From: Dipylidium caninum
Lineage: Eukaryota; Platyhelminthes; Cestoda; Cyclophyllidea; Dipylidiidae
NCBI GenBank assembly: GCA_017562135.1
Contig: QEYB01000524.1
Coordinates: 186,001 to 250,000, forward strand
Length of the DNA: 64,000 nt
Direction: 5' to 3'
Below, in pieces: positions 37,601 through 51,872 of the stretch; within the stretch, counting starts at the first letter, position 1, and each line of letters starts with the position of its first letter. The notes under the pieces are model-generated. The model was not told the origin of the DNA, did no database searches, and was given only the letters and a program-made list of their open reading frames with translations. The position numbers and the translations under genes are program-made.

Positions 37601-40600
37601 TCTGCGAAGAATAGACAGACTGTTGGGAAGGAGTTGGAGTTCCATACTGATATGGTCCTGATCCTATGTGAACACCCGGTGGTGGGTTCTGGACCAGTTG
37701 TTGACCCGGGAGAGACGACCCCAAGACTTGGGAAGATGTTGAAGTCCCATGTTGTTGTAGATTCGGAGCTACAGGCGATGAGTTCGACCCCTGCTGTTGA
37801 CTAGGTTGCAAGGTCGGGACAACAGGCCTATATTGATTTGGTGGTGATGGTGGTGTTCTGGGATTGGCTGGGTGAAATCCCCTTGGTTGATTCTGAGAAG
37901 GTTGTTGAGGTGGTTGGAAGGACGGCGATGCATTCCCATATTGTTGGAGATTCGGCATTGTTACGACACCTGGTTGCCCTCCAAACGGCGGATTTGCGAT
38001 CTGTTGCTGACCTAGTTGAGTCGATGGAGGGGATTGGACCGGCGGCAATGGTCGATACTGTTGTGACATCACTGGTTGAACCGTGGATGGCGGATGTTGA
38101 CTTGTTCGCATTGATAGAAGGGTTTGTGAAGGTGGAATGGAGGAAACTTGTTGATACATCGACGCCGAGTATTGCTGACCCGGCCTCTGAGGCACCATAG
38201 AAGGCGGCAAGGGGTACGATTGAACTGGACTTTGTTGTTGGTAAGTGAAAGCTGCTGTTGGTTGCTGCTCCTGCTCCTGCTGCTGTGGCGGTGGTGGATA
38301 GGCAGACAATGGAGCGGACGACTGATGTTGGTATGGAGTCTGCATCGGATATGGACCCCCAGGGGGGCCAAATTGACTTTGCGGTGTGCTAACTCGTGTT
38401 TGGTTAACGGCATACGGAGTTGGAAATGCTCGATTCTGAAAGTACAATACCACTAAATTGCTTAGACTCTTCGTTGAGGCATGTGACGTGACAAAAAAAA
38501 CCGTTAATACCAACTCAGTACTGTGTGCAGGCCAATTTGAAGTGGAGGCATTAAATGCGCGAAACAAATGTCAAAAAAAGAGAAAATAGGGAATACGCTG
38601 GTCAGTGAAAAGTAAAGTTTAAACAAATTAATATAAGCAACTCAAAAAGAGACGTCAAAAAATGCTCGGTAGTATAGACACAAAAAACACATTGGGGCTA
38701 CGCGTTTGCATATGGATTTCACTTGTTTTAAGCATACGCTAAAATATCCGGGCTAATTGTACGCTGAAACTGGCTACTTATAAAGTCTAGGAAGATTTAG
38801 GAATGTACAATTTGATGACAAAACACTACAAAAAGCTCTTGGGACGGAGTAATCGTCTATTCAATTGGCAGTGGGTCTACTTTTCTCGAAGGGGAAAGTG
38901 GAGTGGATGCGCAAAACGGAAAAAATGGTAAACTCTGGCAGATTAATCTGCTGGAAAAATGAATAATAATGTTGGAAAACGAGGTCAGATGAAGAGGGAG
39001 AACAAAGTACCGCCACCATTGAAGGAATATTCTGCTGCTGTACTTGTGGTCGCCAGTACGGTTGGCCTCCGAGCCCAGTGGGTGATGCTATTTGAAATGA
39101 AGTGGTTGAAGCAACTGGTGGGACCTTTATCGCCGCTTTTGACCCTCGCGCCCGCAGTACTTCACGCAAGCTGGGGGGAGCCGATAGAACTCCATTGTCA
39201 GCAGGCACTGCTGCATGTGGGGAGGTGGAGAAATCGGAATTTTAGGATTCTAGGCGGCCATGCGGCACTAATATGACTCAAGAATATGCACAATAAATAA
39301 AGTCGAGTAGCACGATCAAATAATGTTAACAAGCAGAAAGGTTGAATGCGCCCGGTAAGTGATTTACCTTGACCAACAGATTTACTGGAAGACGATACTT
39401 CAAATAAAGCAAAAAGAACCAGGAAAACCAGAAAAAGTAAGTTGCCTTAATCAAAACGTAGGCAGAATGGAAAAGCAAACGAGAGGCATTTACTAATCAC
39501 GTTTGCGGGTTCACTTTTTGAAACATTGCTAAGAACTCTAACAGGCTCCTAGTACAGATTATTGTACTCGGTAACATAACTCAACAATACACCTTACGTG
39601 GGGTGTAAGTCCTCATGACTCCAAATGAAAGAAAAACTTGTTTGTGCGAAAGAAACAGGTCTCGCCTGGTATGAATATTTTAACGGAAACTGGTTAATTT
39701 AAGAGTAGGTAATACAATACTGAGGACCCTCAGTTTGGGATAATTGAAAGCAAATAGCATGATTAAGTAATGACTAAAGTGAAGACGTGCTCGAAGATGG
39801 TTGTGAATGCACAGGCGGAATTGGAGTCGGAACCGCAGGATCCGGGGTCTCAAGATTATTAATGGAAGAGTTGATCTGCTCCACTTCCGAGTGCAATGTG
39901 GCCAGACGCTCGCCGATTTGCCGGTAGAAAGCCTGGCCTTCTTCACACTTTTGCATCAAATCGTCGAACGCCTCACCCGAACGGATGAGTGACTCAATCT
40001 CCTCTAAGCGTCTAAGAATAAAGCAGGAGGTATGTGAAATATAGTTTACCGTAAAAGAAATTAAAGGTCAGGCAGGTCGTAGAGCGTCTAGAGTTATGAG
40101 GAATTTTCACATTTGACCATCAGTTAAAATTGGGGCTTCTTAGGCAATACACTGAACTGACCAAGAATTCAAGACATAAAAGTTCACTGTAAGTTATATT
40201 TAGTGAATAACGACGTGAAGACATATCGGAGGTAGTTAAAATTTTGACAAATTTAGGGTACGTACTGAGCCCGCCGTTGAAGAATGTCGTATTTCTTCAC
40301 TCCCACCTCAGCGTGTGCGGCGATCAGAGCGTTGGTGATATTCTCCTGCGCAGCCAAGTTGAGACGAATGAGTTTCCCCGCCTCCTGGTGGGCACCAAGA
40401 TGGCGTTGGAAGATGACATTGTGATCGGATGAATTTGAGGTGGCAAGGAGTTCTTGGGTAACATCATCCGCTTGTAAGGCGTTCCGTAAATTCTCAAGCA
40501 TCTTGAGCCGCTGTGTTCGCATCTCCTCCACTTTTGCGAGAATTCGAGCGGCCTCATTCAGTCCCTCCAGCAAATCGGAGTCTAAAAGAGTTGAATCAGG

Positions 40601-43600
40601 AGCCTCGGAGAGCAACCAAACAACGTACCATCTTTCTTCGATAATCTCTACTTAATATCGTGTGAATAAAAATCGCCACCATACCAAAAGTGTACTAGAA
40701 GAATGTAATTTACGACAAAACTCAAGCGTTATGGCACAAAGTGTCAGTTAAATAGGTCGCCATTCTTTTAAAATCGCCATAAAATAGAAAAATGTCTAGG
40801 CACTTATAACACCATTAACTTGTACACAAGATTCGAAGTTAAAAGGTTATTAACAATAAATTTTTCAATCCAAATAGCCTACTAGCATTAAACTCCGGGG
40901 GTAATGCCTATGTAAAGCGCCGTATCAAAACATTGTGGTGATTAGTTTTATCGCAAAAATAGAAGTTTCAAGTAAACACTTTGTTTTCTTTCGACAGATG
41001 TTAATTAAACCAAATTGAAGTAAAAAATAAAATTTTATGTTCAGGAAGCAGGCGATGCAAGAGTAACTTCGTAGAAATATAGTGTCGCTCATTAAAATTC
41101 AGTAGAGAAGTTGATGTCAATTACAGCTCACTGGTTAGTGTCAAAAGAATCAAGCTCACTGCCTGGTAATGGCAGGAGGAAATACATTTAAATGATTAAC
41201 CAAGGAAACATAATCCCAAGTAGTTAAATACTCCATTTTAGTGGCCAAATTGGTATCATTTAAGCAGAAATGTCTAAGCGTTTAAAAAATAAAGAGAAAT
41301 GAAGATGGATAAGTGGGAAAAACTAACCGGTGATGAGGTCATTCGCGTTAGGCAACCCGGCTTCGATTTCGTCTGGTGGGAGAAGAAGAATCTGAAAAGC
41401 CTTCAAGTGTTCTGCCAAAGCCTCTTGTAACTGCATGTTTGACTTTTTAGCCTCGCCTGCCGCGATTGAGAATTTCTTGTGACGTTCAGCCAGCGCGGCC
41501 AATTGGCCTTTTATGGAATCCGTTTTAGAGACCCCAACAATTGCCTATGAACAGAGAAATGCTAATTAAAACTTACGAGTAGAAAATGTATTGGTGGGTT
41601 AATTTGGAGATAATTACTGCGCCTCGGCAGCAACAACAGCAGACAAAGTGCGAAATAAAATGTAGAAAAATGTCCGCGAAGAGTCTTAGCCCTTCTCGAC
41701 CGGGACTTACAGGAACTGCAGCCAGACGGTCTTGAGCAGTTTGGATTTCAGCGGAGATCTCTTCCAAATTGGCCTCTACGCCGGCACTTAAATCTACCAA
41801 CGCTGCAGGTTCAAATGGAAAACAGTTACAGGTCTCAGGAATTTCACTAATGGAAGGCAAAAAAAGGATCGTCAAAGACTCCCATCCGATCCAAAGGAAA
41901 CTATCTCAGCATAGATGTGTCACTCAAAGACTTTACGAAATTAACATAACTATGGAAATAAAATAAGCGCCGGTGTCGGGTAAATGTTAGGGAAGATTTT
42001 CCATTTTCCTTCCTATGAGTAAAAGCGTCAGCCTACTAAAAGACGAAGAAAAGTAGTTTTCAAAATATAAGGATCGGAGTCATAAGACGGTAGAGTTATA
42101 CAAAGAATATAAGGAGAGAGAACGGCTATCAACGGTAAAATGGCACGGTTTCACAATTAGTTGATAACTTGGGCATGCCCGCATCAAAAATAGTTTACGA
42201 AAAAACACGGACTCTCGAAAAATACCCAACGGAAAAGTATACACACCATTTAGAATTTCAGTCATGAACTATTTTAGTAAAAATTAGCATAGAATGCGTG
42301 GCATAGTAAAAGACAGCGGTAATGAAAAGCCACAATTCAAAGTAGACACATTTTATTTAGTTCTCATGCCCAACACCGTCTAATCTTAACGGTAGAAACA
42401 TTTCACATCTTAGCCAAACAGTTTGCACAACTACTTACCGTACGGGACAGAAACAAATTCCAAATAATTGTGCCATTACACAGAGACCAATCGTTTGCAG
42501 AGATATGATAGTAATAATTTTTATTTTATACAACAGATGACTATATTAAAGAGTATCGTCTTGAGTTGCGAACCATCTTAACTTCTACGTATAGATATTA
42601 TCTATCGAAATTGTTAAACACCGCACCGGCCATTTGTGCAGAGAGTTCACTCTCAGGTGGCATTTCCATTGCATTGAATTTGGCGCATTGGTCAAGCAAC
42701 TCCTGAGGTAGGCCCAAGTCTGGTTTGAGTAGAGCTTGAGGATCCAAATTAAGAGTTGAAAGAAAGGAGCTAGAACGGAGGTCGAAGATGAATGATTAGG
42801 CGACACACACAACCTGGTCACAAGAGGCGATTTACACCAGTAAGGGCGGAACGTACTCCAATTCTGAGTCCTTTGCCTCCACTTCCGCCAGTATACTTCG
42901 AAGAAAACTTGCCTTCATTTCACTAGATAAAAGAGGCCGGTCGTGAGTCAGTAAGAATCCCATGTCGAGGTGGATTAGGCACAAATTAAGTCAACGTGCG
43001 TACATACCTGTACACAGAGCTAGCTTCAAGAGTTCCTATGGGAAGCAAGTCCTTAAAGATATCCACGCCTATTACGGCAGGGTCGGTGGGGTCGAAAGCC
43101 GTAGGCTTGGCCACACATGCACCTGAAACGGCATTATTAAGGCTCATAAATAGTCACATCTGGTTCAATATGTGAAAGCAAATAACAATAAAAATAGCAA
43201 GAATATTTGCTAGTAATAAGGGATTTAGTTTAATCTACTTCCTGCTTACCCTCAGTTTTTCTCAGGTCTTGGGGTTGTGGCACGAGCTCATGGTAAATCT
43301 CGCTATTATCCTTGATAGCATTGGCACAACTGAAACCACAAGATTGGCATCAGGAATAATTATGTCTGAAAGGAATGAGGAGAAAGGGAGGGAGAAAAAT
43401 GCCTCACCGAGAACCAATGACATCACGAGCAAATTGGATGGTCGAAATCATTCCCTGGCCTATTTGTGGCTCCACGGCGTCAGTAAACGACTTTGCAACA
43501 AGCCAAGCCTCTTCAATATGCGACTGAGCTAACTTAAAGTGGGCGGTAGCGATGCCAAATTTCATTTCAACCTCATTGTCAGCGGCCAAAAAGAAGTCAA

Positions 43601-45506
43601 CCAAACTTGCGTAGTATGATTTCTTTATCGATAGGAATCGAGACCAATCCTGGAAATTAAAAACATTAGTGACTAGCGAATTTTCCAAACGGAAATTTAG
43701 GTAACTGATGGAAGTCACACATCTACCTGGGTGGTGTAGTGCTATTACAATTAAAGTAAATACCGAAAGCTATAGGTTAAACAAAGCAGCAAACCAATAC
43801 CAAAAGAACATTATTCAGGTTATTGAAGCAAAAAGCATAAAAAATTCACTTTAAATGACCTTAAGGAAGTATGACAACATTAGCATATAGGATAATCCAC
43901 AATTAAAAGCCTTCTACTGTTAGCCATAGTTCTAAATTGGGACCAAACTTTTGTATTCAATTATGCAACAGCCATATCGACTTTTCAGGGGTAACAAAAT
44001 GGACAATTAATGAGATTAGCAAGAAAAGCTAAACAGTAGATTGCCTTTATTGATATAAACTCCAAAATAGTGATACTACGCCTCCAGGCATTATCATACC
44101 AAAAACGATTTTTTTGACAAAAAAAGAGATTAAAATGAAGATAAAGAGGCGGTGGCAGAAACAAACCTTGCGAAACTTGAGAGGCACTGAGTCAGTGAGA
44201 CTGTTGACTAGAGAAGCGCATCGACCGTAGGAATCGGTCAAATACTTTGCCAGCTTTGCAGTTACGGTGGAGGGTCGATTATCCATAATTGACTTCTCTA
44301 CTATACATTCCTGGGCTTGATTCTATAGGAAGACAAGGAGATGCCCTAACATAATATGATATTTTGCATAATCCACATTGAAGTGGAGTGTAAGGACAAC
44401 AAAGTTAAGAAATAACAGTTTCGGTACAACCAAGCGGTCTAAGACGAGTACCAAAATAAGCGACTCAAGACGAAATAGCATCTACTCAACAATTATCCTA
44501 TTTGTTATAATAAATGAAAGCAATAAATAACACATTGACCAAATGAGGGATTTGTCTGCTAGCTATTACCAGCGACTTCAACTCTGAGAAAAGTCATGTG
44601 ATCACCGCTTAACTAACAACAGAGTTCCCGTTTCAAAAAACGATACCGCGGCTGATTAAAGCTTAGGAGCACGGGTAAATACAGAAATAATTCAAATGCA
44701 CAAAAATGGATTCACACGTTTACCAAAGAAATAAGACTGTAGATTTGGAAAAGGTCGTCAGACATATCATTTGCATCAGTGAACGACCCATACCGTTCCC
44801 TCAGCGTTTGAAACACCCAAGCAGCACACTGAAAGTGAGCGCAAGCGGCTTTCATACTCTGTAAACAAACGATGCAGAGAAAAAGCGTCAACAATGCTAC
44901 TAATATAGCTGATAACACCGAAGCAGGGAACACGAAAAACTTACAAATTCATCGGTACGCGACTCCTTCCTGCCGAGTAGAGAATAGGCAGCTCCTAATC
45001 CGTACAAAATAGCGGCCTCTTCATAATTTATTTCGGTTCGAAAAAACTCAGTGTGATTGAAAGCGTCCTGCCTAAAGCACGGGAAACGTTAAAGTAACCG
45101 AAAACGTTCCGTTGATATAATAAATGAATACCTTTGCCTGTAAGTTTATGAACCTACCAAGGCCATTCCACTAATTTCGGAGCTGAAAGATCAATTCTAT
45201 TCTTCAATAGTAGTAAATGGGCATAGTATCGTTTAATCGCTGCCAGGGACATTTCTCCATTTGGATATTTGCAACATTCCTAAGATATGCGCAAGTTAAG
45301 ATTCTGAAATACTGTTCTAAGAGCAAGGAAATTCCGGAAAATATTCTCATCAATAAACACTTGGTCACCATAGCCCTTTTTAATTTTCTACGATAAGGCG
45401 TTTACCACAACATTGCTCAAACTTTTTTAATTGGCGAAATGTCCGGTGCTACGGGACTGGATTTTAGAGGGATGGCAAACATAGGAACCCTAGGGACGCC
45501 TTCCAT
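34664..45506 (-). CDS. PTPN23: HD-PTP: BRO1-domain pseudophosphatase, complete
   Basis: ESCRT-associated endosomal sorting protein of about 1,850 residues. Exons from the 5' end: 45506-45423, 45387-45313, 45279-45158, 45071-44945, 44858-44724, 44322-44167, 43649-43408, 43329-43250, 43122-43008, 42922-42857, 42769-42627, 41802-41711, 41544-41328, 40581-40266, 40011-39787, a 17-nt microexon 39384-39368, 39210-39011, 38435-37044, 36696-35248, 34975-34664. All phases agree. The BRO1 domain starts MEGVPRVPMFAIPLKSSP and includes HFQCAAWVFQ, NQAQECIVEKSI and TLEASSVYS. The V-domain includes ARILAKVEEMRTQRLKMLE and LNLAAQENI. A Pro/Gln-rich linker (exon 38435-37044) follows. The PTP domain keeps DYINASHLN and YILTQAP, but its P-loop reads VVSEDGGGLGGIF: the catalytic Cys is Ser and the Arg is Leu, and the WPD loop is lost. 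The acidic-Ser tail ends SQSSASKNN. The donor after 39787 and the microexon are the weakest joins. Confidence 0.95.
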
Positions 45507-46816
45507 CCCGGCTAGAAAACGGCTCAAGTTATTGCAAGCCTATAAGGCACATTTAAACAACTCATGGATGGACGATATTTATAATAGCTACTTTATTAAA
45601 TAATTAGCGTAACAGTAGTTTTATGAAATCATGCAGAATACTATTTGATTTAATACCTTTGAAAGATTTGCCATAAAACATTCTAGTTTCCATCTTTGTT
45701 TGCGTGGTCACTTTACGGTAGCGAATGATCTTCGACTAAACAAAATCCGCCTATTTATTTTTGGGAAGAGACATATATCACTCCAAAACAAAACGAACTT
45801 CGCCTCCTAATCTATTTTTGCTAATAAGTAGCCTTATCAGGTATTATGGCACACATCCTCCGTTCTGCCCCATTCGCAATCACACCTACTCCATGGAGCG
45901 ACCGCTCAAACAAAGTCTTTTTTACATTTCCTGACGTACACTCCTGCCGGTATAAATCATATGCGTCCGGACGACTCATGATTTGCTTTGTCTGATAGGG
46001 AAACCATGCAAGATGTGGTTACTTCTCCCGCCTTATTCACAGTGACTTGTTTTTCCTCTATATAACGTCGGCGCAAATCCTTTATTTTGTCTTATCGTCT
46101 CATAGTTCTCACCATTCATGTATCTCTTGCTGGAGATTTAAAGTGTGACAAAATAAAGTTGGAAATGAGATAACAACTCCTGCGAAATCAAATAACAGAG
46201 ACTCAGTAGGGCGGGATCATCCAAATGGCAGAGGGGGACCACATACAGGTGAAAACCCTTGACCCCCTATTGCTGAGTTGATGCTCAACCACTGGTCACT
46301 ATCTTGTATGCTTCTCGTTAAAGAACCACACTCTTCCCGAATGTCTCAACTCTTGTCAGTCTAGCCTGAGATACTACTGGTGAATAAGTACTATCCGGGT
46401 AGGGTTTCAGCACTATTAAAGTGACGAAGATGTAGGTTTAGCGAACGAAAACAAAAATAACACAACCAAGCTGGGGTTGGTGGCGGAACAAAAACAGGAC
46501 ATCTCCAATTCCTGTTTCTACACCCCCATAATCCGATTTCCCTCCCGTTGACCATACCTTGGCAAAATCCCCACATCTCCAAAAAAATATATCATCCAAT
46601 TTGATAGGAATTCGGAAAATATATTAGCAAATGTACTTCCTAGGCTATTACAATAGACATGCTCGAACGAGTTATAAAAGATAACTCTTAAGGATATGTA
46701 AAATAAAAAGACATGCATATAGCAGCGGATAGACAGAAGATAACTAGGAATATTCAAAGACATTTCGGTACAGAAAAGGGCACATGTGAAAGAAGTCAAG
46801 ATCTGCAGTTTGTCTA
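45507..46816. other. Intergenic region between PTPN23 and NRAMP
   Basis: About 1.3 kb separating two minus-strand genes. It must hold the PTPN23 promoter and the NRAMP 3' UTR. No coding exon is supported. Confidence 0.5.
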
Positions 46817-49800
46817 CTATTGCTGCATTTGAAGAATATCCTCGTCGTCGACCTCCAGCCTACCGACGTCCGGCCGAACGTAGATGTCAATTTCAATGTT
46901 CTGTAAGCAAAGGAGGGAAAAGGATTAGGCAAGTAGTTCTGGTAGAATGAGTGAAAAAGAGCAACGTCTACATTAAAGAGAGTGGGTAAGGAGAGAAGCG
47001 AAAGGTGAGTAAGGAAGAGAGAGGTTACGTTTTGCACGAGAAAAGCATGGAAGCTACACAACTAGGTTATTGTGTAGTTAACAAGACTTCGCTATAATCA
47101 GGAAGCCACAGCAAAAAATTTAATGCTTTTTCTGCTATTCGCAGATGCCGGGGAATTACATTAACAAGACTCTTATCGTCCTCTACGACTGGCGGTGCCT
47201 GAGGTTCCATGACGATGGCGGTCTGTGGGACATTCCGCTGGCAAATAAAATTTTAACAACATCATTTTACTGGTTCGACGAAGAGTATTCACCGAACAGC
47301 AGTGGCGCCGAAGCAAATTCGGGCATTACGGTAAGTGAACTAACTCAACAAACGAAGGGTAAGAAGCTCGTATAATGCTTTGAACTGAAGAGATTCAAAC
47401 TGTCTGTGATTATCAAAGAGGTTTAGCAGATTAATTTCAAAAGAGTAGTTTGCGTTTGGTAGAAATTCATGAGATAGAGAGGGTAAGCAAGGGAAGCCGA
47501 CGAGAAATAAAAAGTATGAAAACGGTTGGTAGACTTACAGCGTACTGACAGTGAACATATCCACGGACGGCGAAGAAAGCCTAGTAAATTATGGAGGATA
47601 TATTAGTAGGGCAGCAGATTAAAAAACTGCAAAAGGTGATGTTACGGCAAAACCATCGGGACTCCCATAGGCGTTACCCCGCCTATTTTCAGTCGTGCAT
47701 TCTAGCTCACCCTCAAAGTACGGGAAATACGTGAAAAAAACAACGAGGTTTCTGTTAACAAACGTATATTACACTTTTTTTCCGAGGCTTTCGCCAATAC
47801 TCAAAGGGTGGAGTGCTAGGACTTCCCCTTTCCCGTCGAAGCGAGGACTCCTCCAATTAGGAGGGAGATGAGTATTACCAGTTTACCCTCGTTCTTCCAG
47901 ATATAAAACGGCGGATCTTGAACCAAACTCCTTTCTGAGTGTATGTATCAAAGCAATATTTATAATTTGTTGCTCAGCGGTCGGATACTTGAGCAAAGTA
48001 ATTCCTGCTCATGCATACATTTAAGTGGTATCGAAGTTCGCGTGGAGAACTCACCAGGTAGCCAATAAACAAGAGGTAGAAGATGAAGATGATGCAGACT
48101 CCAACGTAGGCAGCAGCATGCTTTACGAGGCGCGACTTGAAAAACACAACAACGAAGAAGAAGTTGACTGAGATCACAACCAAGGAAATCAGCATGGAGA
48201 AGAGTTTGGATGGTCTAAAAGGCGACCAACAAGCAGTGAGGCAAGTTAGTTGGTATTAGACTACTGAAGAGTCAGAAGTAAGGATGCAGAAAAGGGACAT
48301 CACTAGCGAACAAAATCCCACAAGGAATGGCGAAAGGCAAAAGACCTTCTCCCGCCCAGTTCCAGACGAAGAGGAAATACGCCCAAGGTTTACCGCCAAA
48401 TGCTGCTGAGGCCGAGACCAGACAGGATTACCGGGGTTTGTGCCAAATGAAGTTCCGAGTGGCCAGAAACGGGAGAGAAGGAAGGGGAGGAGGGTGAAAA
48501 AGAAATCAAACAGAAAATGCATCCGAGTCGAGACATATTTGCAGACTAACTGCAAATATGGTGGAGGGAAGAGAAGGACGGAGAAAACGCAGGCCATTGG
48601 CCCAAGAAGAATGACACGTCTAAAATGCGTCTTCATACCATCGCCATACCCAGCACCGGAGTTCAACAATCGAGTTCAAATGATATCAAACAAAATCTGC
48701 ATTGCGTTTAACGGTCAGTAATGTAGACATATTGTAAAAAATCTGGCGCCTTAGCCGACACGAAGGAATCCCCACATTGAGGAGGAGTTCGACGAGTGAG
48801 AGAAAAGAGTTATTGTTTAAAGTTACAGAATAATTGAAGCCAGAAATGACATGGTTTTACGCTAACCCTAGCAGGTCATGTTCACCTGCATGCGCGCTGC
48901 CGCACCTCATTTCGAGTGTCTGTCAATGCTTTACTGGAACACCACTTTCCTAAATCACGGTAATCAGGAGAAATTTTGTTACGATGTCACTACACCGAGG
49001 CTTCTGTCGCCTCGGCATAGGTTTACTCTTCTGTCCTTTATAAATGGTTCATGCAGTAAAAGTGGTCGGACTTACACGGAGTTCACAAAAGGTCCCATAA
49101 TTTCTTTCGAATTCGTGAAGGTAAGAAGTGGAATGACCGCGAATGGAAGTTGCACACTCATGAGGACGTTGAGCAGGTCATTCAGTTCTGTCAGATTTTC
49201 GATACCTTAACAGGGGAGAGTGGAACGAGTTTAATCAAGCAACGGTGTCACAGCAGCAGAGAGTAAATGTGGGTTAGAGCGGGGGAAAAGTCTACCGCAA
49301 TAGGGATACAAAGGAATCAGGAAAGATAAAGTTAAAAGTGACGCGTTATTTTATAAATTCCACGGTCGTTAACAGTAAAAACAGAAGGACACAGTTTTCT
49401 CGTTCTCTATTAAGCAGGTCGAAAATTCTAATATCGGAATAGTAGTTAAACTGATAACTCAATTGGAGCATAAAATTAGTTGAGACGTGGAAGTTGGATT
49501 GGTAGTTACTTCTCGGGTTCTAAGTTAACGGCATTTTGAGGAGGCATCGGATCAGGGTAGAATAGACAAAACCGCATGATGCACCTTGAAAAAGTGTGAT
49601 CATAAGGGTAGGTAAAATTGCGATGGAGCGAGTTACGAGAAGCCGCTGCCATTGTTTCCATCGCAGATTCAGAAAGCCCTCCATAGCATATTGACCAGCG
49701 TAGGTTCCAGTCATTGTGGACGACTGTCCGGCAGCCAACAGACCCACTGCCCACACATAAAGCGCCACAATTCCGAACTCGCAACCCAGAAATACTCCCT

Positions 49801-51872
49801 GCATAGTACACAAGTAGAGTGTGCTATTACAGGCACCCAGTTACGTAAGAGGAGTTGTGTGATAGGCTTGGGTGGTTCCGGACTTACCCCCACATAAAGA
49901 TCGACATGATCAGGGTCAATCTTCCTCGCAGTTTTAAGGAAGGCCTCGGGGATCGTCTGATTCATTGAACAGTTATTAATCTACGGCAAATAAAGAAAAC
50001 CACTATTATCTGTACCGTTTTGCGACCTCAGTAATTAGCTTTGTCTCATTACATAGACCGGGTGATATGAGGTAGGAAAGTGGCAGAAAAGACATGTAGA
50101 TTGAGGGATCGGAAACGGAACTCACAACTTCTGTTATATTTTTCCCATAAAACCCTTTTCCAAAGACAGTGACGACAAACACATTGATTACGAGGGAAAC
50201 GCCAAGAGCCACACAGGCCTCGATAAAGAAATAGAAATTGGCGACTGCAATCTAAGTAGAAAACAAGGGGGAAGCAATAGTGTAAAGAGGAGCCAAGAAA
50301 ATGATAAAACAGGTGGAGAATGACGGATGGAACACAACAACATAACAGCAAGCTTTCTCAAACCCTACATGTCATTTACCAGGTCGTAGATTAATTAGCA
50401 TAAATCTGATCAATATTTTTAGTAGTGATAGTAACCGTGACTTATCCACTGTCGGTGTTGCAGGTTTATCCTGTGCATAGTAATTAATGATACTAGTAGA
50501 GTTGAAGAAAAAACAGAATGCTTGGAGGATCAATGAATGACAATTCCTTTGTGTTCGCTGGTAAAAGTCATTATATCTACCTTTAAACATTTATATTGAT
50601 AAATAAGGAACAGGGTGAGATTTAATAATATTTGGAATTACGGTAATTTAGGTGGAGCCAAGAAAACATACTGAGTAATTATCCGTTCGGTCGACGTAAC
50701 GAGACTTTACCAAGGCAGAATTGAGATAAAAATTGTGCGGCATTATTATAGCACCAATTATTCCAACGGCTTGTTCGAGTTCCGCCCAACCACAGTCAGG
50801 ACATGAAGGAATGAAGAGACCGCGGAGCACTTTTGCCTGATTGGGGCCAACCAAAATATACTGAAAAAAATATCATAAATGTTGCGGCGGTGTGCCTGTC
50901 CGTTCTACTTCGTATCTCCTCTTTCGCATAAATCGCCTCTTTTGGAGTAGCGGCTGTTATTAAATTGGAGAGAATGAATAAAAAAGTGAGAAAAACCTTA
51001 AAGTGTAAACGAGACACGATTCAAGGCAGTGGTATCACGGATAACTCTTATTAATGCCACCATATAGCATCATAATGCGTACCTCGTAACCAAAAGTTAT
51101 AGCCATAACGGAGATGAGAAAGCCGAAGAACAACTCCAATTTACGAAGTCCATAATTATCAATAAGAAGGAAGGTGAACGTATCTAGAATGGTGATGAGA
51201 ACGCCACCCCATAGAGGGATCGTTCCTCGACTCAGAAGATTAATTGCAATTGAAGTACCGATAACTTCCTATAAAGTTACAGAGATGAAAAAAGGAATAT
51301 GTTAAGGACATGAATTAAGATAAGGTTGAAACGCACCTGCATATCGGATCCGATAATCGCTATTTCGACCATTAGCCAAAGGATAATGCGTGCAGGTTTG
51401 GGATACTTATCGTAGCAAATTTCAGCCAGATGTTTACCACTTACAACACCAAGACGGGATGCCAAGCGTTGCATAAATAGCCCCATCAGAGTTGCCAAGA
51501 GAAGGAGCCATAGGAGCTACGAATAATCAAATCGACAGTGATATATTAGTTTACTTACGCGATAATTTGCAACGGAACCGCTCTGGAGATCAGACTCAAT
51601 ATTGCCGGGATCCAAATAAGCAATGCTCATCAAGAAACCAGGGCCAGTAAAAGCCCAAAGAGTGCGACAATTGAATGTTCGCCAGACCTAAAAAGGACTA
51701 ACTCAAAAAAAGAAACACAAAGTATGCAATTAGCAATCATTTACATTAGGAGCGTTTTCTTCGAGTGGCCGTCGAGAATGGGCTCCGGATTTGCAAGCTT
51801 GTCGACTTGCCGAGGCATTTAGAGTGTCAGAGTCTTCTGTCTCTTCCAGAAGAGGATGGGAGTCGTCACAGT
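46817..51872 (-). CDS. NRAMP: NRAMP-family divalent metal transporter (SLC11), first exon not found
   Basis: Proton-coupled importer of Fe2+/Mn2+-type metals, at the plasma or endolysosomal membrane. Exons from the 5' side: 51872-51745, 51687-51559, 51516-51337, 51268-51083, 50860-50672, 50251-50126, 49980-49888, 49798-49585, 49205-49076, 48214-48055, 47580-47539, 47237-47160 (weaker), 46900-46817; phases agree. Key residues are present: TM1 reads [15 protein letters not shown] (metal-binding DPGN) and TM6 reads [13 protein letters not shown] (MPHN). The family signature [14 protein letters not shown] is intact, as are [16 protein letters not shown] and [17 protein letters not shown]10 reads [19 protein letters not shown]. 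The N-terminus carries an acidic HPLLEETED dileucine-like sorting motif. The C-terminus is acidic and ends EDILQMQQ. The placed exons give about 580 residues, the usual length. The start exon lies upstream of 51873 and I could not fix it. Confidence 0.93.

Noticed and set aside
47145..47330. Plus-strand frame [10 protein letters not shown] flanked by splice-like sites
   Set aside because: The minus strand here fits an NRAMP exon (47237-47160) in correct phase between placed exons, so the plus-strand frame is better read as its shadow.
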